Of a stretch of DNA of 64,000 nucleotides, positions 34,767 through 47,551 are shown in pieces. The stretch covers positions 23,510,270 through 23,574,269 of the forward strand of contig NC_049903.1 in NCBI RefSeq assembly GCF_001411555.2, given 5' to 3'. Position numbers and translations under genes: made by a program. The first letter of the stretch is position 1. Each line of letters starts with the position of its first letter. This stretch comes from Juglans regia. Taxonomy: Eukaryota; Streptophyta; Magnoliopsida; Fagales; Juglandaceae. The notes below the pieces were generated by a model. It was given only the letters and a program-made list of their open reading frames with translations. It did not search any database and was not told the DNA's origin.

Positions 34767-37700
34767 GTTAACTCTTAATACCTAAAATCAACTTAAATAG
34801 TACAACTATAAAATCCAGAAAATCCAATAAAATATTAATCAATTTAATCAATCCAAATATCTAAGTTCCTCCATAGGGACAATAAAGAAAATCTCAATAA
34901 CATAAATTAAAAACTCTCCAAAACTCGAAATTATTATTAACTCATCAAATCAAAATACCCGAAAAATAAAATCAGTTTACTAACTACGACTCTCAAATAA
35001 GCACTTGTACCCTCAAGCACTTATTCTACTCTGATCATCACACCTGCTAAAACTTCCTACCATGTTCTCCAGCTGGACCATCAAAATTATCTAAAAAATA
35101 TATGGAGATAAGGGGTGAGTTATCAACAACTCAGTAAGCAAAGAACATATACCAGTGTGTAAACATGAGCATTTATAGAAATCGGAATGTAGAACAAAAC
35201 ATTTTCATTTTCAGAATGCGGAAGCAAAACATGTTTTCAAAATATTAGAGCGAAGATTTAGAAATAATTTCATTCAAAAATATTCTTTGGCATAGCATAA
35301 ATGATCGTCATCATCATCAGAACATCATATCAAAACAGAGGCCATGTATAACCCCCGTGGTAGGGTTGTGCATCTGTGCATAGCCAAGCAGAACATAAAC
35401 CACTCTGTCACCAAGGTGTGCACTCAAAACAGAGACCACTACTATAACCCGTGGTAGGGCCATATCCACTATTATTACCCGTGGTTAGGTCGTATCCACT
35501 ATTATAACCCGTGGTTGGGCCATATCCACTATTGTAACCCGTGGTTGGGCCGTATGCCACTATTATCACCCTTGGCAGGGTCGTAACTGAACAAAGCGGA
35601 AACATAATCAAATTCAAAATCAGATAGTCATGCCAAAGATTTTTAGAAATCACGTCGTATCCAAACAGAGTACAGAACAAAATCTTCGGAACAGAACAAA
35701 ATCATATCACAACATAATTTATGCACAAATTTCATATTCGCTCTCTTTTTCAAAGTTCAGAAACAGAATGTCAAAAATAAGCTCATGTCTACACCAGTCA
35801 TGACAGAAAATAATTTCTTCTTAAACAAAATCTCATGAGTAATACAGAACAAATAATTGAGGTAGTTCAAATTTCTTTTCAAAATCAAATATGTATATTT
35901 TCCAAAAATAACCTTAGCTCATTTTATTTTAATGGAAAGTCTAGCATATGAACCCCGCTTACCTGGACTTAGCTTTTCGGAATTTCCTTCAAAATGTCGA
36001 ACAATAATTAATCGTCACCTATAAAGTAATCACGTAATTATCATAAATTTCCAATTAATCTCATATTTTGACATTTAATCCTAAGCCTCTAAAATAACCT
36101 ATTTAATTCCTCAAAACCTAAAATTCTTATCATTCCTAAAATATCCTCATTTTCTAAATTTCCTTGATATCAATCAACATTTAAGATAAGTACTAGTAAA
36201 AATTTCATAAAAAAAATAGCTTTAATCATAATTTAAATGTTCAAAATAAAATTACACACTTACTATAAAAATAATTTGCTACCAATTGTAGAAAATAAAC
36301 ATCCTATTTATTATTGAAAACAATTTATAAAGTTTTATACTAGATAATATAATTATCCCAGAATATTTTGGAATAAACCATAACTATTTTTAAATAGACT
36401 AAATCATATCTAAAGTGTAAAAAAAACAACATTACACCAATATTATTTTCTCTTAAAAATAAATCTTTACTTAAATAATATGTTAAAATACTTAAGTGAT
36501 TTTCTGTAATCCTAATTATATAAGAGTGTACTAATACATAATAAAAGTTTAAAAGCCCATTAATATAACATGTAGTAAAGGGTATTACGATAATTTCATT
36601 TATTTCTTTGCAAACCAACAAAACTTGCGTAAAACAATTAAAACTGCATGGCAGGGCATACACAAGGAGAATTCACGCGGCAGCGTGCGATGGCTGGACT
36701 GGGTAGGCAGTGGCGACGCAGCTAGAGAGCAGGCGTGCGGTGGAGATACTGTCAAGCTGGGTTAAGCACGAGAGAGGGAGAAAATGGAGAGTGAGAGAGC
36801 GAGGGCCACAGCTTGCGGAAAGGAATGAAATTAGACCGTGAGACGGGAGGAGGTGTGCGACGGAGGCTCATCGAGAGAAGTGGAGCTGCGACAGAGTTGG
36901 GCAGGTGCGCTAGTGGTGGTGGGTACTGCAGCAGTGCACTGGAAGAGAGAGAGAGAGTGAGAAAGAGAAACACGGTGAGAGAGAAACAAAGTCATGAAAG
37001 AAAGAGTGAAACACGGCGTTTGCATGGAGGTGTTACCGAGAGAGAGGGTGGTGGTTTGAGCCGGCGGCAGTGTAGCAAGGTGGTGTAGGGTGTAGCAAAA
37101 CCTGGTTATGGCCATTTCTGTCGAGGACAGTGGCTGAACGCGTGCTTGGGAAAGAGGGTCTGGCTATGGAAGTACTCTGTTTCTTGATGCAAAAATAGAG
37201 CAGTTTTGGCTTCTTTCGGGATTTATCTGCAGGTCGGGCGGCTTCTGGTGGAGGCTTGGAGTGGTTGGTTTTGCTTCGGACTAGTGTCTTCCGTCGTGCA
37301 AGGGCCAGTCGTGTGGGTTGAGGCGTGGAAGGGCTTGGCAGTGGGAGTGGTTCACGATGGTTTGGCTTACAGTTTTGGCAAGGGTGCACGTCGTTTTGGG
37401 TTTTCGTGATGGTGTTGGACAGCAAACTGGGCTGCAAGGTTGACTCCGTGTATGGCTGCTTGAAGGTGTGTTGCGGCGGAGGTGGTAAATCTAGAGAAAA
37501 GAGAGAAAAACTGAAGCGGCTATTCTCGATTTTGGTTGAGGACGATGAACGTGTAAATATATATAGGAAACAACAGATAAAACCCTAGAGAAAAAAAAAA
37601 AAAAAGAGAGACGTGCGGGAAAAACAGACGTGAAACCATGCATGTGAGGAGTTTAGGAATATTGTTTCCACGAGCTTGGGCTCTTTAGCCTAAAGTAATT

Positions 37701-37842
37701 TGGACCGGATCTTGTAGGGGATTAAAGCATAGGCTTTTTCTCTAAGTTTTGGATGTCGACTCATCCAAAAAAAAAAATTACAGTGGGCTTTTCATCCATA
37801 AAACAATCGGACGCGAATTTCCTACTCGTCCCGGATGTTACA
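34767..37842 (-). mobile_element. LTR unit B (family F1), end-truncated
   Basis: On the minus strand it begins TGTAACATCCGGGACGAG at 37842, passes through a CT/GA-rich leader (36780-37080 region), and ends at 34767 within GAGTTAAC. There the terminal 30 or so bases, present in unit C (TAATGCCCCGTCCCCGAGGG), are missing. It lies between the hAT-3 residues ...RLSLK and RLEKF. No intact target duplication is expected because one end is deleted. Internal open frames show no domains. Confidence 0.75.
35345..35590. repeat. Tandem repeat in LTR unit B (about 35-bp units)
   Basis: The phrase ACCCGTGGTTGGGCCGTAT followed by CCACTATTAT is repeated about five times with changes. It corresponds in position and sequence to the arrays in units A and D. 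Confidence 0.85.
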
Positions 37843-37963
37843 AGACTAGAGAAATTCAAAATTTTTTGTTTATGCTACGGGTTCTGAATGTAAGATATTG
37901 TGTCTTGATATTCCTACAAGGTGGAACTCAACCTTCTTGATGTTGAAAACGATCGAATAATAT

Positions 37964-40900
37964 TGTGATGCCCCCAGCCCCCACTTGAAATTTGACGGTG
38001 ACTGAATGCGTCGGGACATGTAACAAAAAGCTACATACCCCTCGTACATGACAGTTAAGATGTAATGCACCTAACATATAGCAGTATGCAATAAAAATCG
38101 CAACAGAAAAATTATTTTCTATCTACTTAAGCATAGTGCGAAATAAATAAGACACATGGTATTAGTAAGTGCAAATATCCCAAAAGCTTTCATATGAGCA
38201 TAAGCACTTCAAAATAAGAGCTATGTTTCCAAAAGACTTTCAAAATATGTAGTGTATCATAACGGTACTCCCAAAACATGGGATCCATTAACATTAAAAT
38301 AACGTCTAATCCTCAAAAGAAATTTCCATCTCAAGTCTTTAGGGTTTATCAGGCTTCGTCCTCTTCTCTAGGAATCGGTCCTTGCCACGGTTCTTGAGTC
38401 GCTTAAACTTATCAATGAGTTTGATTGCTTTGGTAATCATCTGGTCTACGATCTCCAACTGCTCCTAGATGGAGGGCCCAGAAGAGCTTGCTACCATCTT
38501 GGGCACTATCCTATCCTGAGGGAGTGTTCTCCTCTTCAACACAGGGTTTTCTATACCTGTTACAATCAACATAGGTAAACAATCAACACACCACATATAT
38601 TACAAGCAAATAAATGCAAACCACAAATGAATGCGTGACATGTACTTTGACACAAAACCTAATTTATGCAACTTGACCTTTCCATAAAACAAATTTTCAC
38701 CTTTTAAACTCTTAACTTATGTTCATATCATTTGAGCTCAGGTTCATGTCGATATCATAACATATCATGCAATTTCCTTATCATTTCATATCATATCATA
38801 TTGAGATCATGCCTCATCATTTCATGTCATTTCATATCATAACATAGCACATCATGGCATATCATGTCATAGAGCTCAAATGCCTTGTTCATATCATATA
38901 ATTCACATGATTGGATACCTCTCGGTTCTCCTATTCACCGTGTGTTCCTCGCTAGTTACTGCATCATCCAAAAACCCACTTGAGCAAGGTGACTACGTCA
39001 TAAATATAAACATATTCTTTTAGTAGTTTACTTATTTCGCTTTCACCGTGTAGCACTCACTATCTTTAGGTGCAACCTCGCTTCGGTATCCTTTCATAGG
39101 AACCATTCGTGGCCCATCGACTATACTTCGTCAAGCCAAGGGTCTCCAATTGACTTTAAACATTTAAGAGTGTACATGGAATTCCACTAGGGCATTTCTC
39201 TGTCCTAGCATTTGGGATCGTTATAAAATATTTTTTACTCTTTCTTTTAAAACATGGACCCAAATGCATTTGACATGGACTCATAATGAAACATTAATCT
39301 TGTTCATGCAACATGTAAAAGCCGAATAACATAGTTGATCCCATAGCATGCATCTCGTAACATAGCTTGAAAATATTAAAACATGTAAACAAGAATAACT
39401 TCATGCAAACATATTTGATTCACCCATCAAGACATGAAAACAGCTTTTTAAAACTACAAAAGTGGCTTAGGTCAATTCACATAGGCCTTCCAAAACATGA
39501 TTTTTTCATCATCTCAACTTCTATACTCATGCCTCCATTTAATCCTACGTATAAACAAACAAGCAAAACTCTTTTATAAAGCCAAACCAAAACCAACATG
39601 TATGTCATCCAACTTCTTTTAAATGGAACATCACAACACATGGTTGTTCCTCCTTCTCAATTATAGTCGAATATAGCAATGTAATAACACAAAGTTCAAA
39701 CAACATCTTCAAGCAAAAATACACTTAGGCCGAATATGATAACCATAGGATATTGTACTTCAAACCACAAATTCATATCAAATAGTTATAGCATCACAAA
39801 GGCCGAACACATGTACAAGAAATAATAACAATAATCAAACAAATAATCACACAAATAATCACACAAGAGTTCACGTAATATATACGAATAATATCAAAAA
39901 TTGGTAGAAAGTGTACTTACAAAAATCCAACGATAATAGTAGCAAAAATCTAGAAATATAATGTAGTACATTAGAAGTCAATACACAAAAAATCCTAGAT
40001 TCAGAAATGTGAGTGAGTGTGAGTGTCGTGGTATTTTTCTAAATATTTTTCTCAAGCTAAAAACCCTAGGGCCGAAACATTTGAAGATTAAAACCCTAGA
40101 TTGTCTTCCAAGTTAAAACCGAATCATAAATCACTCTAAATCTCAAGTTCATGTGTTCAAGATACTAAGAACACTTCGTGTTCCATCTTCCTTGAAGAGA
40201 AAACCCTAGTTTCTAGTGTGAAAGTGGGTGGTTGTGCTGAAAAACCCTAAAACCAAAAATGATGAAACGAGTTCCTCCACTTTGGCCATGCATGAACAAC
40301 ATGAAATGGTGAACATATCCTTACCTCCACGTGCTATACTCTCACTTGAAATATGGAGAATGATTTCTTGGTGATATACGAAAATGGTGAGGAGTATGGT
40401 GTTGTTTGGCTAGTGAGAAAACGTGAGAAAGTGGAAACTGTAGAGAGAAAAGGTGGTGGCCGAAATACTCTAAGGAAACAAGAAAACTTTTGGGCAAAAA
40501 GGACTCCCCAATTTCGGCTACCTCTATATATAGTGTCTCTCTATGCTTTTTCAGCAACCAATGCATGTAAGACAAGTGGCAATACTTTCTTCCATCTCCC
40601 TCAAGATGGGATGGCATGGGGAAGACCAAAGGATGGCTTGTGCGTGTGCCCTTCTTCCCTGAAATATGAAAGTCATCTTGCCTCCATTTCTCATCTTGCC
40701 CTTCTTCCTTTGTCTTGGTTCAATGCACTTATTGGTCAAAAGGTCATTTCCTCAAAACCCTAATCTTCTTAAGATTTTCTTCCAGTGCTTGGGTGACATG
40801 TGGAGTGAGGAGCGTGTGGGTTCTTGGGTGCCTAAACTGACATGCCTCCTGAGGTGACTTTTGTGTCATTCCCTACGTAGTTTTTGGGTCTTTTCTCTCC

Positions 40901-41451
40901 CTCTTAGCCGTTGGCCACATCCTTGCTTTTTCCTCAAAAAACCTTCTAGAAACTTGTCTTTTTATCTTCCCTAATATGACGCATCTTGAAACTCACAAAG
41001 TTACTTTTTGTCTTAAACTTGACATGTGTCCATGAAAAGTTTGTGTCCTGCAAAAGCTGACACCTAACACTCCATCATCCAAAAATCCAATGTCCTTTTG
41101 GCTTCTCCCACTTTTTCTTCAAAGGTTCTAATACATGGTTGACAAGTGTCACCTTAGTCCTATTCTAGAAAGACCAAAAATTCATTTTCTTGTCATGTGG
41201 CACCCCTTTCTTGTCCCGTGGTCAAACTTGGGCCTTCTAAAGCAATACCCTCATGGGCCTACTTCCTTGGGCCTATTTTTTCTATTTCCTCTTGTGGGCT
41301 AAAGAGCCACGCGCTAAAAGATCCAAATCCAACCTAAAAATAGAAAAGGCCTAATGAGTTCTTCCAACACTTAGTCAAAAATCCAGAGGCAAAATCATCA
41401 TCCATACAAAAATGTATACGGGGTTCCTCAAGAAAAATATGTGATGTCACA
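37964..41451 (+). mobile_element. LTR-like element of family F2, 3.5 kb, perfect 5-bp duplication
   Basis: It starts TGTGATGCCCCCAG and ends GTGATGTCACA. The pentamer AATAT flanks it at 37959-37963 and 41452-41456. The first 120 bases (GAATGCGTCGGGACATG, CATGACAGTTAAGATG) match the minus-strand start of the element at 54533, so both belong to one family. A TATA-like CTCTATATATAG lies near 40520. It has no gag or pol. A solo LTR is the simplest reading. It interrupts the hAT-3 transposase between GAA-TAA and TAT-AAG codons that align with the hAT-2 residues QEYK. Confidence 0.88.
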
Positions 41452-42756
41452 AATATATAAGGACCTTTGACGCCATGGGTGATGAGGACATGCAATATGT
41501 CTTCCACTTTCATTAGGGTGAAGGGAGATTAGGATAGCCCAACAATGTTCATTGGAAAAATATTCGGATTTTTGTAGAATTTTTGAGACTTTTTAAGATG
41601 TCATGTGCACTCCTTATATGTAATATTCAACGAATATTATCAACAAGTTCATCAGTTAATGAGCAATTGAATGAAATGTTCAAAAGTGTTAATCCTACAT
41701 TACGTAGTATGGCATTGAGCATGAGGTTCAAGTATGAGAAATATTGGAGAGACTGGAGTCAAATTAACATTTTGTTATATGCCTTTATTGTTCTTAATCC
41801 GCGATACAAAATCGATGGAATAGTGTATGGATTGGAAAACACTAGAGGGAAAGGATGAGCGGATCAAGTTGTGATAAGGGTTAAAGACACCCTTAGCATT
41901 GTAGAGATTTTGATTTGCTCTCAAAATTAGATCAAATGAAAGATAATTTCAGGTTCGAAAAGTGGTGGACTTTGCGAAGTGCTAGAAGGAGGAGGATGTT
42001 GATTACCCTAAATGCGATAATCATTCTAAATTATTCTTTACTTTAGCTTATAATATATTGTGTTATATTTCTTTGACAAATTTAATTTTAAATTCAATTG
42101 TTGTAGTGGCAACTTTGGAAAAATAGGTACCATCTCAATCTACATTGGCTGCACATCGATAGTTTGACTTTTATACACCATTTGTTTATTAATTATTTAT
42201 TTTTAGTTTGTACTTATGTAATTATCTTTTTTCTAATTGACTTTCTTTTCTTTTTGAGACATCATATGATACATATACTCATTTTCATCCTTGTTTTTTT
42301 GTTTTGTTTTGTTTTTTTTATATATATTTTATGATGTCACTTGGAGTTAATGGGAGTTATGATCACTCAACAAAAGATCTTTCGCAAATGATTTCTTATG
42401 TCGTTACCTTTATTTCCCTTTTTATGTACTATAATTTTGTAACATTGTCATTCTTAAGTTATTCAAACTATTTTATAATATTTTTAGAATAATTTAGAAT
42501 AGTTTTAGATTAATGTGTAATAGTTTTATACTATATTGTAATAGATTAGAATTATTAGTTAGCAACTTTATTAGATGTATTTATATTTAGAGATAGGATG
42601 AAATTTTATATATTTTAAAATTTCAAAATTTTTATTAGTATATAAAATTTTGAAGTAAAAATGGATTTTGGAAAAAAATAGCCCAAAAAAAAAGGTTTTG
42701 GGCCCATTGAGATTCACGAGTGGGCAAATGGGCAAATCCGCCCACCCGACATCCTA

Positions 42757-43158
42757 ACAGGGGCACTTGTCCAAGCGGCATAGGGCCTGGGTTGAGGCCC
42801 AATGACTTAATGATGAAGGTTGTAGGTGTATTCATATTTTAGAAATGCTAAACATACTATAAATTTCATCCTTGAAGGTGGAATGTGAAGGCTCGATTCT
42901 TTTATATATTGAGAATAAGATTGGAAGAGTTTTGAGTAAGAAAAAGTAGCTCCTTATCATAAGGATAAATCTATTTATCATATTTTTTTTATCATTATCC
43001 TCTCAATATTTGTTGATATGATATTAAATGATACATACGGTTTAGAAAATTAAACTCTGATACATACGGTTTAGGAAATTAAAGCTGTCAGACTGCTACC
43101 TAGAGGCGATCGATCTGGGCGGGTAGTTGGGGGAAGGCCTCAATATCTCCAAATGCGT
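42757..43158. other. Spacer 3' of the SEO fragment
   Basis: No gene was found. A 29-bp-period direct repeat of GATACATACGGTTTAG occurs at 43030 and 43059. This is probably original flanking DNA between hAT-3 and the SEO fragment. Confidence 0.5.
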
Positions 43159-43592
43159 TTAGAGTTGTGAAAGCAACTTCACCATTGTCGATGGTATATG
43201 CTTCTTATTATGATCACACGTTGCATGAAAGAAGAGCTGACATTTTGCTATTAGTGCCTTTTCAACAACAAAAGTAAAAGGGAAGGCCTTCATTCCCCAT
43301 AGCCGAATTATACTAAGAGCATTTGGGTGTTCCACCTCCGCTTGTGGTTCCATTACAACCACGATAGGCTTATTCTTTAAGTGAAACTTCTTCATAATGA
43401 ACTGAATGTCTACTCCTATTGGTGAAAAGTTGTGCATTATGTATAACCAAGGCAAGCTGGACCGCAACATCTCGAACTTTGTTTTCTTGTCATCAGTCCA
43501 CTACCCAACCATTGGGATCCATACAATTTTAAACTGGTCATCCTCCTTTATTCCATAAAAAATTGGCTTGAAAATGGAGATTTCTTTCATGG
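43159..43592 (-). pseudogene. Sieve element occlusion (SEO) gene fragment, cut by CACTA-2
   Basis: The minus strand encodes, in one frame, KEISIFKPIFYGIKEDDQF, then KIVWIPMVG, a TAG stop, WTDDKKTKFEMLRSSLPWLY and FHLKNKPIVVVMEPQAEVEH, ending with NALSIIRLWGMKAFPFTF and a stop at 43159. The order 'xIVWxPxV ... PWY ... FxxKPIxVVxxPQ ... NAxxxxxxWGxxAFPFT' is characteristic of the central thioredoxin-like region of SEO/SEOR phloem filament proteins. Only about 140 codons remain. The 5' side ends exactly at the CACTA-2 terminus (43593). The 3' side diverges after FPFT and lacks the SEO C-terminal domain. The in-frame stop and the lost C terminus make it a pseudogene or a broken gene. The 5' exons should lie beyond the other end of CACTA-2. 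Confidence 0.8.
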
Positions 43593-44275
43593 CACTACAA
43601 CACAATTTATTTTTTGTGACAGAGGAAACCGTCAGCAAAAAATGTGAAAATGTCACTAAAGATATTTGGTGACGGTTTGAAACTGTCACCACGACCGTCA
43701 CCTAATGTGCGTCATAAAAAAAAATTGTGACGGTTTACTGTTGAACCGTCACTACAAATATTTTTAGTGACGGTTGGAGGTGTTTTGTTTGGTTGAACGT
43801 TCGAACGTTACCTTTTTTGTGATGGTCGAGAACTGTCATAGAAAGTAATGTTCGAACGTCAAATTGAACGTTCGAACTACAACCTAACCGATTGGCATTC
43901 AAATGAGAGAATTTGACATTCGTTGATTAAAGTTTGAACGTATCATATTTATGTTCGAACGTTTATGCGTCCGAACGTTCATTGTAATAAACATTCGAAT
44001 TTCCGTTCGAACGTTAACGGGTGTAACGTTCGGATGTTATTTCGAACTTAAACAAAGGAGCGTTCGAATGCAAGTGGTTCGTTCAGAGCTTTGTTCGAAT
44101 GTTAATCGTTTAATCGTTCGAACGGTTTGTTCGTTTGAGCGTGAGTACTTTCGAACGTATAGGCCTACATTTGAATGTTACTATCCAATTTTATGTATTC
44201 ACGTTCAAACGTTGGTTCGAATGTGAACCAACATTCGAACGATTTAAATTTACATTTGAACGTACAGATCAGAAA
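43593..44275. repeat. CACTA-2 terminus and subterminal arrays
   Basis: There are two repeat layers. Next to the tip (43605-43770) are inverted and direct copies of TGACGGTT/AACCGTCA. Then at 43795-44275 there are roughly twenty copies or one-off variants of AACGTTCGAACGTT, many reduced to forms such as ATTCGAATG, TTCAAACG or TTTGAACG, as expected from decay of methylated CpG. The layout fits transposase-partner binding sites. Confidence 0.85.
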
Positions 44276-44401
44276 TACTAATTTCATAAAATTTAAAAAC
44301 ATACCAATTGTATCATATTACATATCATCAATTAACAAGTAACAATGTCTTATAAAATATTAAAATTAGATATGAAAACTAGCCACAAATACTGATAAAA
44401 T

Positions 44402-46060
44402 TTATTTCTTCTTTTTCCCTTGCCCTCCGCAATTCTGTTGCAACGACATAACACATTCCATTTGCACAATCATCTCCCGTTGCACTTGCTTTTGGACTTC
44501 ATTGCGTATTCTTTCCTCCTGGTCTCTCTATTGGTCCTGCAAAAGCATCTCTAGATGAGACTGTCGTTCTAAGAGAGACTCTAACTCTTGCTGTCTCGAT
44601 ATCATATACTCATTCTCATGCCGTGCAGCTTCTAAATCTTTGGTAAGATTATTAATTTGTGAAGTCGATGAGGTTGAGGAGTATGAACATCTATGCTTAA
44701 TAGATCATCCCAAACCTCTTGCCATACTAGATTGCGACCCGAGCACTTGCGTGAATATGTCTATATCACTAGGGGAGGATTTCATAGAAGCCGACTGCAT
44801 CTCCATCATTTTTTCTTGCAATTTTAAAGGTAATGATCGTTAATAAGTAACATATTAAAAGAAATAGAAATAAAAAATAAATTATTCACTTGTTACATAA
44901 TTTATTTAACAAAATTAACACTGCTTACATAATTATCTGCAGCGACTGGATCCATCCACTCACTTGCTCATTAGTGTGAGCAGCAGCATAGACATGAATG
45001 AGAGAAAAGTTTTCAGGATCATCACGTTTCTAACAAAGCGTTAAAAAGATAATGTTAGTACTTAAATAAAAGAATATCAGAAAAATAAATGAATTCTATA
45101 ATTTTTTAATTACCATTTTTTCAGCAAGACGTCGGAATGACCTTGAACCAGCACAATGGTGGACAGTCAGAGCGGATCTATTCTGTGCATTTGTAGAACT
45201 CAAGTGCTACAAAATACATTAAGAATGTAAATTGTAATATATATACATATAATATATAGAACGAATATGAATGCAAATAATTAAAAGATATAAATGAAAA
45301 TACTTGATAATTTGAAGATGCAAAAAGATCATAATATTTTCTCTAATCATCTAACTTCATCTGCTGAAAAGGAGACTGCGCAGCCTCTTCCAACGTCTCA
45401 AACTTCTTGAAGTGGTCATAACATCGTCCCTTGTGACGTTGGAATAGTGTAGCCATCAATTCATTCAAGGTTCTCAAATCTTCGGTACGGCCAAAGTCGA
45501 GGTCGAATTCATCCTAACAAGTGAATTAGGTCAAAAATATGATATACTAATCTAGGTGAAATAAAATGTACTCTCAAAGTAAACTAACCAGCACACGACT
45601 TCAAATGTGCTCCCTAATCTCATTCGGAACATCTCGCCATGAGCGCACATAAAATGGAGCATAAGCTCGAACTACTATGCCAATATAAAAGGAAAGCGTT
45701 GCTACACTATCATCCACTCCTCCAATGGAATTATCAGGAATGGTGATCTTGAATTTTCCGTGCCTTCTACTTTTCTCAAGAGAGATGCCACGTGTATAGC
45801 CACGACCGTGACATGAAAATGCATCAACTACATGATAATAGATAGTATAATTATAGTTATATAGTTATTGGGACAAAAATATTAACTATATAATTAATTA
45901 TCAACGACAATATTTCCTTACTGGTAGGTGTCAACCGATTGTTATTCTCTTTCATGTTAACTTGATCTTCAGGAGCGGATTCCTCGAGTGGGGAGTCCTC
46001 AACGGGTTCGGGACTTGGACTTGGCGGACGCACATTTTTTCGTTGTCGTTTTGGCGGCAT
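44402..46060 (-). pseudogene. CACTA-2 Transposase_24-type (TNPA-like) gene, multi-exon
   Basis: The start MPPKRQRKNVRPPSPSPEP is at 46060. Further exons on the minus strand: GRGYTRGISLEKSRRHGKFK with ITIPDNSIGGVDDSVATLSF (about 45600-45840); FDLDFGRTEDLRTLNELMAT with RCYDHFKKFETLEEAAQSPF (45310-45510); RSALTVHHCAGSRSFRRLAE (45120-45210); DDPENFSLIHVYAAAHTNEQ (44940-45030); and a last exon with a long coiled coil (ARHENEYMISRQQELESLLE) and a basic end GGQGKKKK before TAA at 44402. Consensus-like splice sites separate the pieces. A few stops (near 45345, 44700 and 44530) show decay. It follows the transposase gene in the same orientation by about 100 bases. Confidence 0.82.
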
Positions 46061-47551
46061 TTTTGAAAAGAATTAATAATATCAAAGAAAATTAATTAGA
46101 AGAAATTATGAAAATTGAAGATATTTTATAGTCACCTATATAAATAAAATATTTAGTACTTTTATTCTTCATCTTCAGATGTATTTTCCATGCTTGTTTC
46201 AAAATCTCCCTCAATAACATCTTCATCATGATCATGCACCTCTTCTTCATCCTCCTTATCCACCTCATGGCTGGATTCTGATTCGTCTTCATCTTCTAAC
46301 ACTTCTTCTTCTTCTTCCTCCTCACTTACTTGAATTGAATGATCATTTAATACAGATGGATCGAGATGGACGGGTGGGACATCATCTCTACACAAGGGGA
46401 GCAACTCGAGTACACCGATGTCAACAAACAAGTTAATACATTCTCCATATTCCTGGTATGCCTCCACAATCGGAGTGTCATCTTCATCTCCACTATTCTC
46501 GTGCTCTGCACTCGTTCCTGCCTCATATATATTTCGACGGAAAAATTTTTGTACGACTCGCCAAGTTATCTCTCCATTATCTTCATCAGCACTTTTCATT
46601 GGATCAATCAAGTAATAGACTTGGGTAGCTTGACACGCCAATATGAATGGATCATCTTCGTACCATTTAGATGCAGTATTGACACTCGCAAAGTGATTAT
46701 CCCTATGTATCGAAACCCGACCACCGCCTAGATCCCACCAATCACATTTAAAGTCATATGTTACAGACCCACCCAGATATTTCAATCTGATAATATCACG
46801 TATGATACCATAATAGTCAATATCATCTGTTTCATGACTCCCCTCGACCAATACACCAGAGTTTTGATTCTTTCTATTACGTTCACGGTCCCGAGTATGG
46901 AATATATAACTTCGAACCGTGCATACAGTGTATCGAATTGCTCTATTTGAGGGACTATGGGCCAGTGCATATAACTCAGAAGAAATTGATCCGGGATCAC
47001 GAGCACGTTGTTCTAAAATCTAACAATGGAAATAGTATATAATATTTAATAGTTACCCAGAGTTAAAAGTTTCAAAATATAACATATATATAATTTTAGT
47101 TTATACACGTTCTTCAAACCATCCGGGAAACTCTTCCTCGTGTCTTGCCTTTATATTTTCTATGTCTTCCGTCCTAAGTTTGTCCATGTGCTCACTGTTA
47201 TAGATAAATGCAAAAGATGTATATTTTGAGCACAATAATTATAGTTAAACTTGGAAAAAACTAGAATTATACAAACTATGGAACGATATACCTGAGATAA
47301 TCATCAATCTCATGGCAATTATTTAGCACATACCATCGAGCTTTACCCAACTCTCATCAATTAAATCGTAACCCGTTTGTGCACTTAAGGGTCGTACATT
47401 CAGGGAAAACACTGATAGCTCACGAGGAGGAGAAGCAGCAAGATCAGCATTTCGCTCTTGACTGTTAAATCGTGTCTCAACACCAAGAAGATATAGAGAG
47501 CAAAATGTTAACCACTCATCGTGTATGTAAGCCTATGCTATTGAACCCTCA

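Larger units (their letters stand above)
33810..42120 (+). pseudogene. hAT-3 transposase, broken by two LTR insertions
   Basis: The start MDTSDCASVANYNTTLS (33810) sits where hAT-2 has its start. Fragments in order: KKSVSIMWEHFNHMV (BED-finger region, cysteines lost); MIIINKLSFRFVEVEGFQ (34178); CLITNTWTSVKKLNYKYL; EFLHVRCCAHVFNLIMIQDL (34597); LTR unit B; RLEKFKIF and IPTRWNSTFLMLK-type sequence (37845-37950); a second LTR unit; then the MGDEDMQYVF region, MRFKYEKYWRDWSQINILLY and IVLNPRYKIDGIVYGLEN (41583-41858). The C-terminal dimerisation domain present in hAT-2 is absent. Multiple stops and frame changes. Non-functional. Confidence 0.87.
33043..42756 (+). mobile_element. hAT-3: hAT transposon with two LTR insertions, 9.7 kb
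   Basis: A relative of hAT-2 in the same orientation. It has a GC-rich left end (GGCATGGTGTCAGGTGGGGC near 33061), a CT-rich leader tract (33288-33320), a leader intron-like segment and the transposase. Its right end reads CCGCCCACCCGACATCCTA, ending at 42756. The inverse of this, TAGGATGTCGGGTGGGCGG, aligns with the hAT-2 terminus. The left boundary is uncertain (about 33043) and no clean 8-bp duplication was found. Removing the two LTR units (34767-37842 and 37964-41451) leaves about 3.1 kb, close to hAT-2. Confidence 0.78.

Noticed and set aside
36752..37588. Cluster of open frames on both strands, 67-134 codons
   Set aside because: They fall in the GA/CT-rich leader part of LTR unit B, mutually overlap and show no recognisable protein.
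40342..40763. Open frames of 95 and 136 codons on opposite strands
   Set aside because: They lie inside the F2 LTR element and overlap almost completely. No domains; likely chance.
42765..42900. tRNA-like A-box (GTCCAAGCGG) and B-box-like (GGCTCGATTC) words, possible tRNA or SINE
   Set aside because: The boxes are about 120 bases apart, the B-box is imperfect and no cloverleaf or poly(T) end was found.
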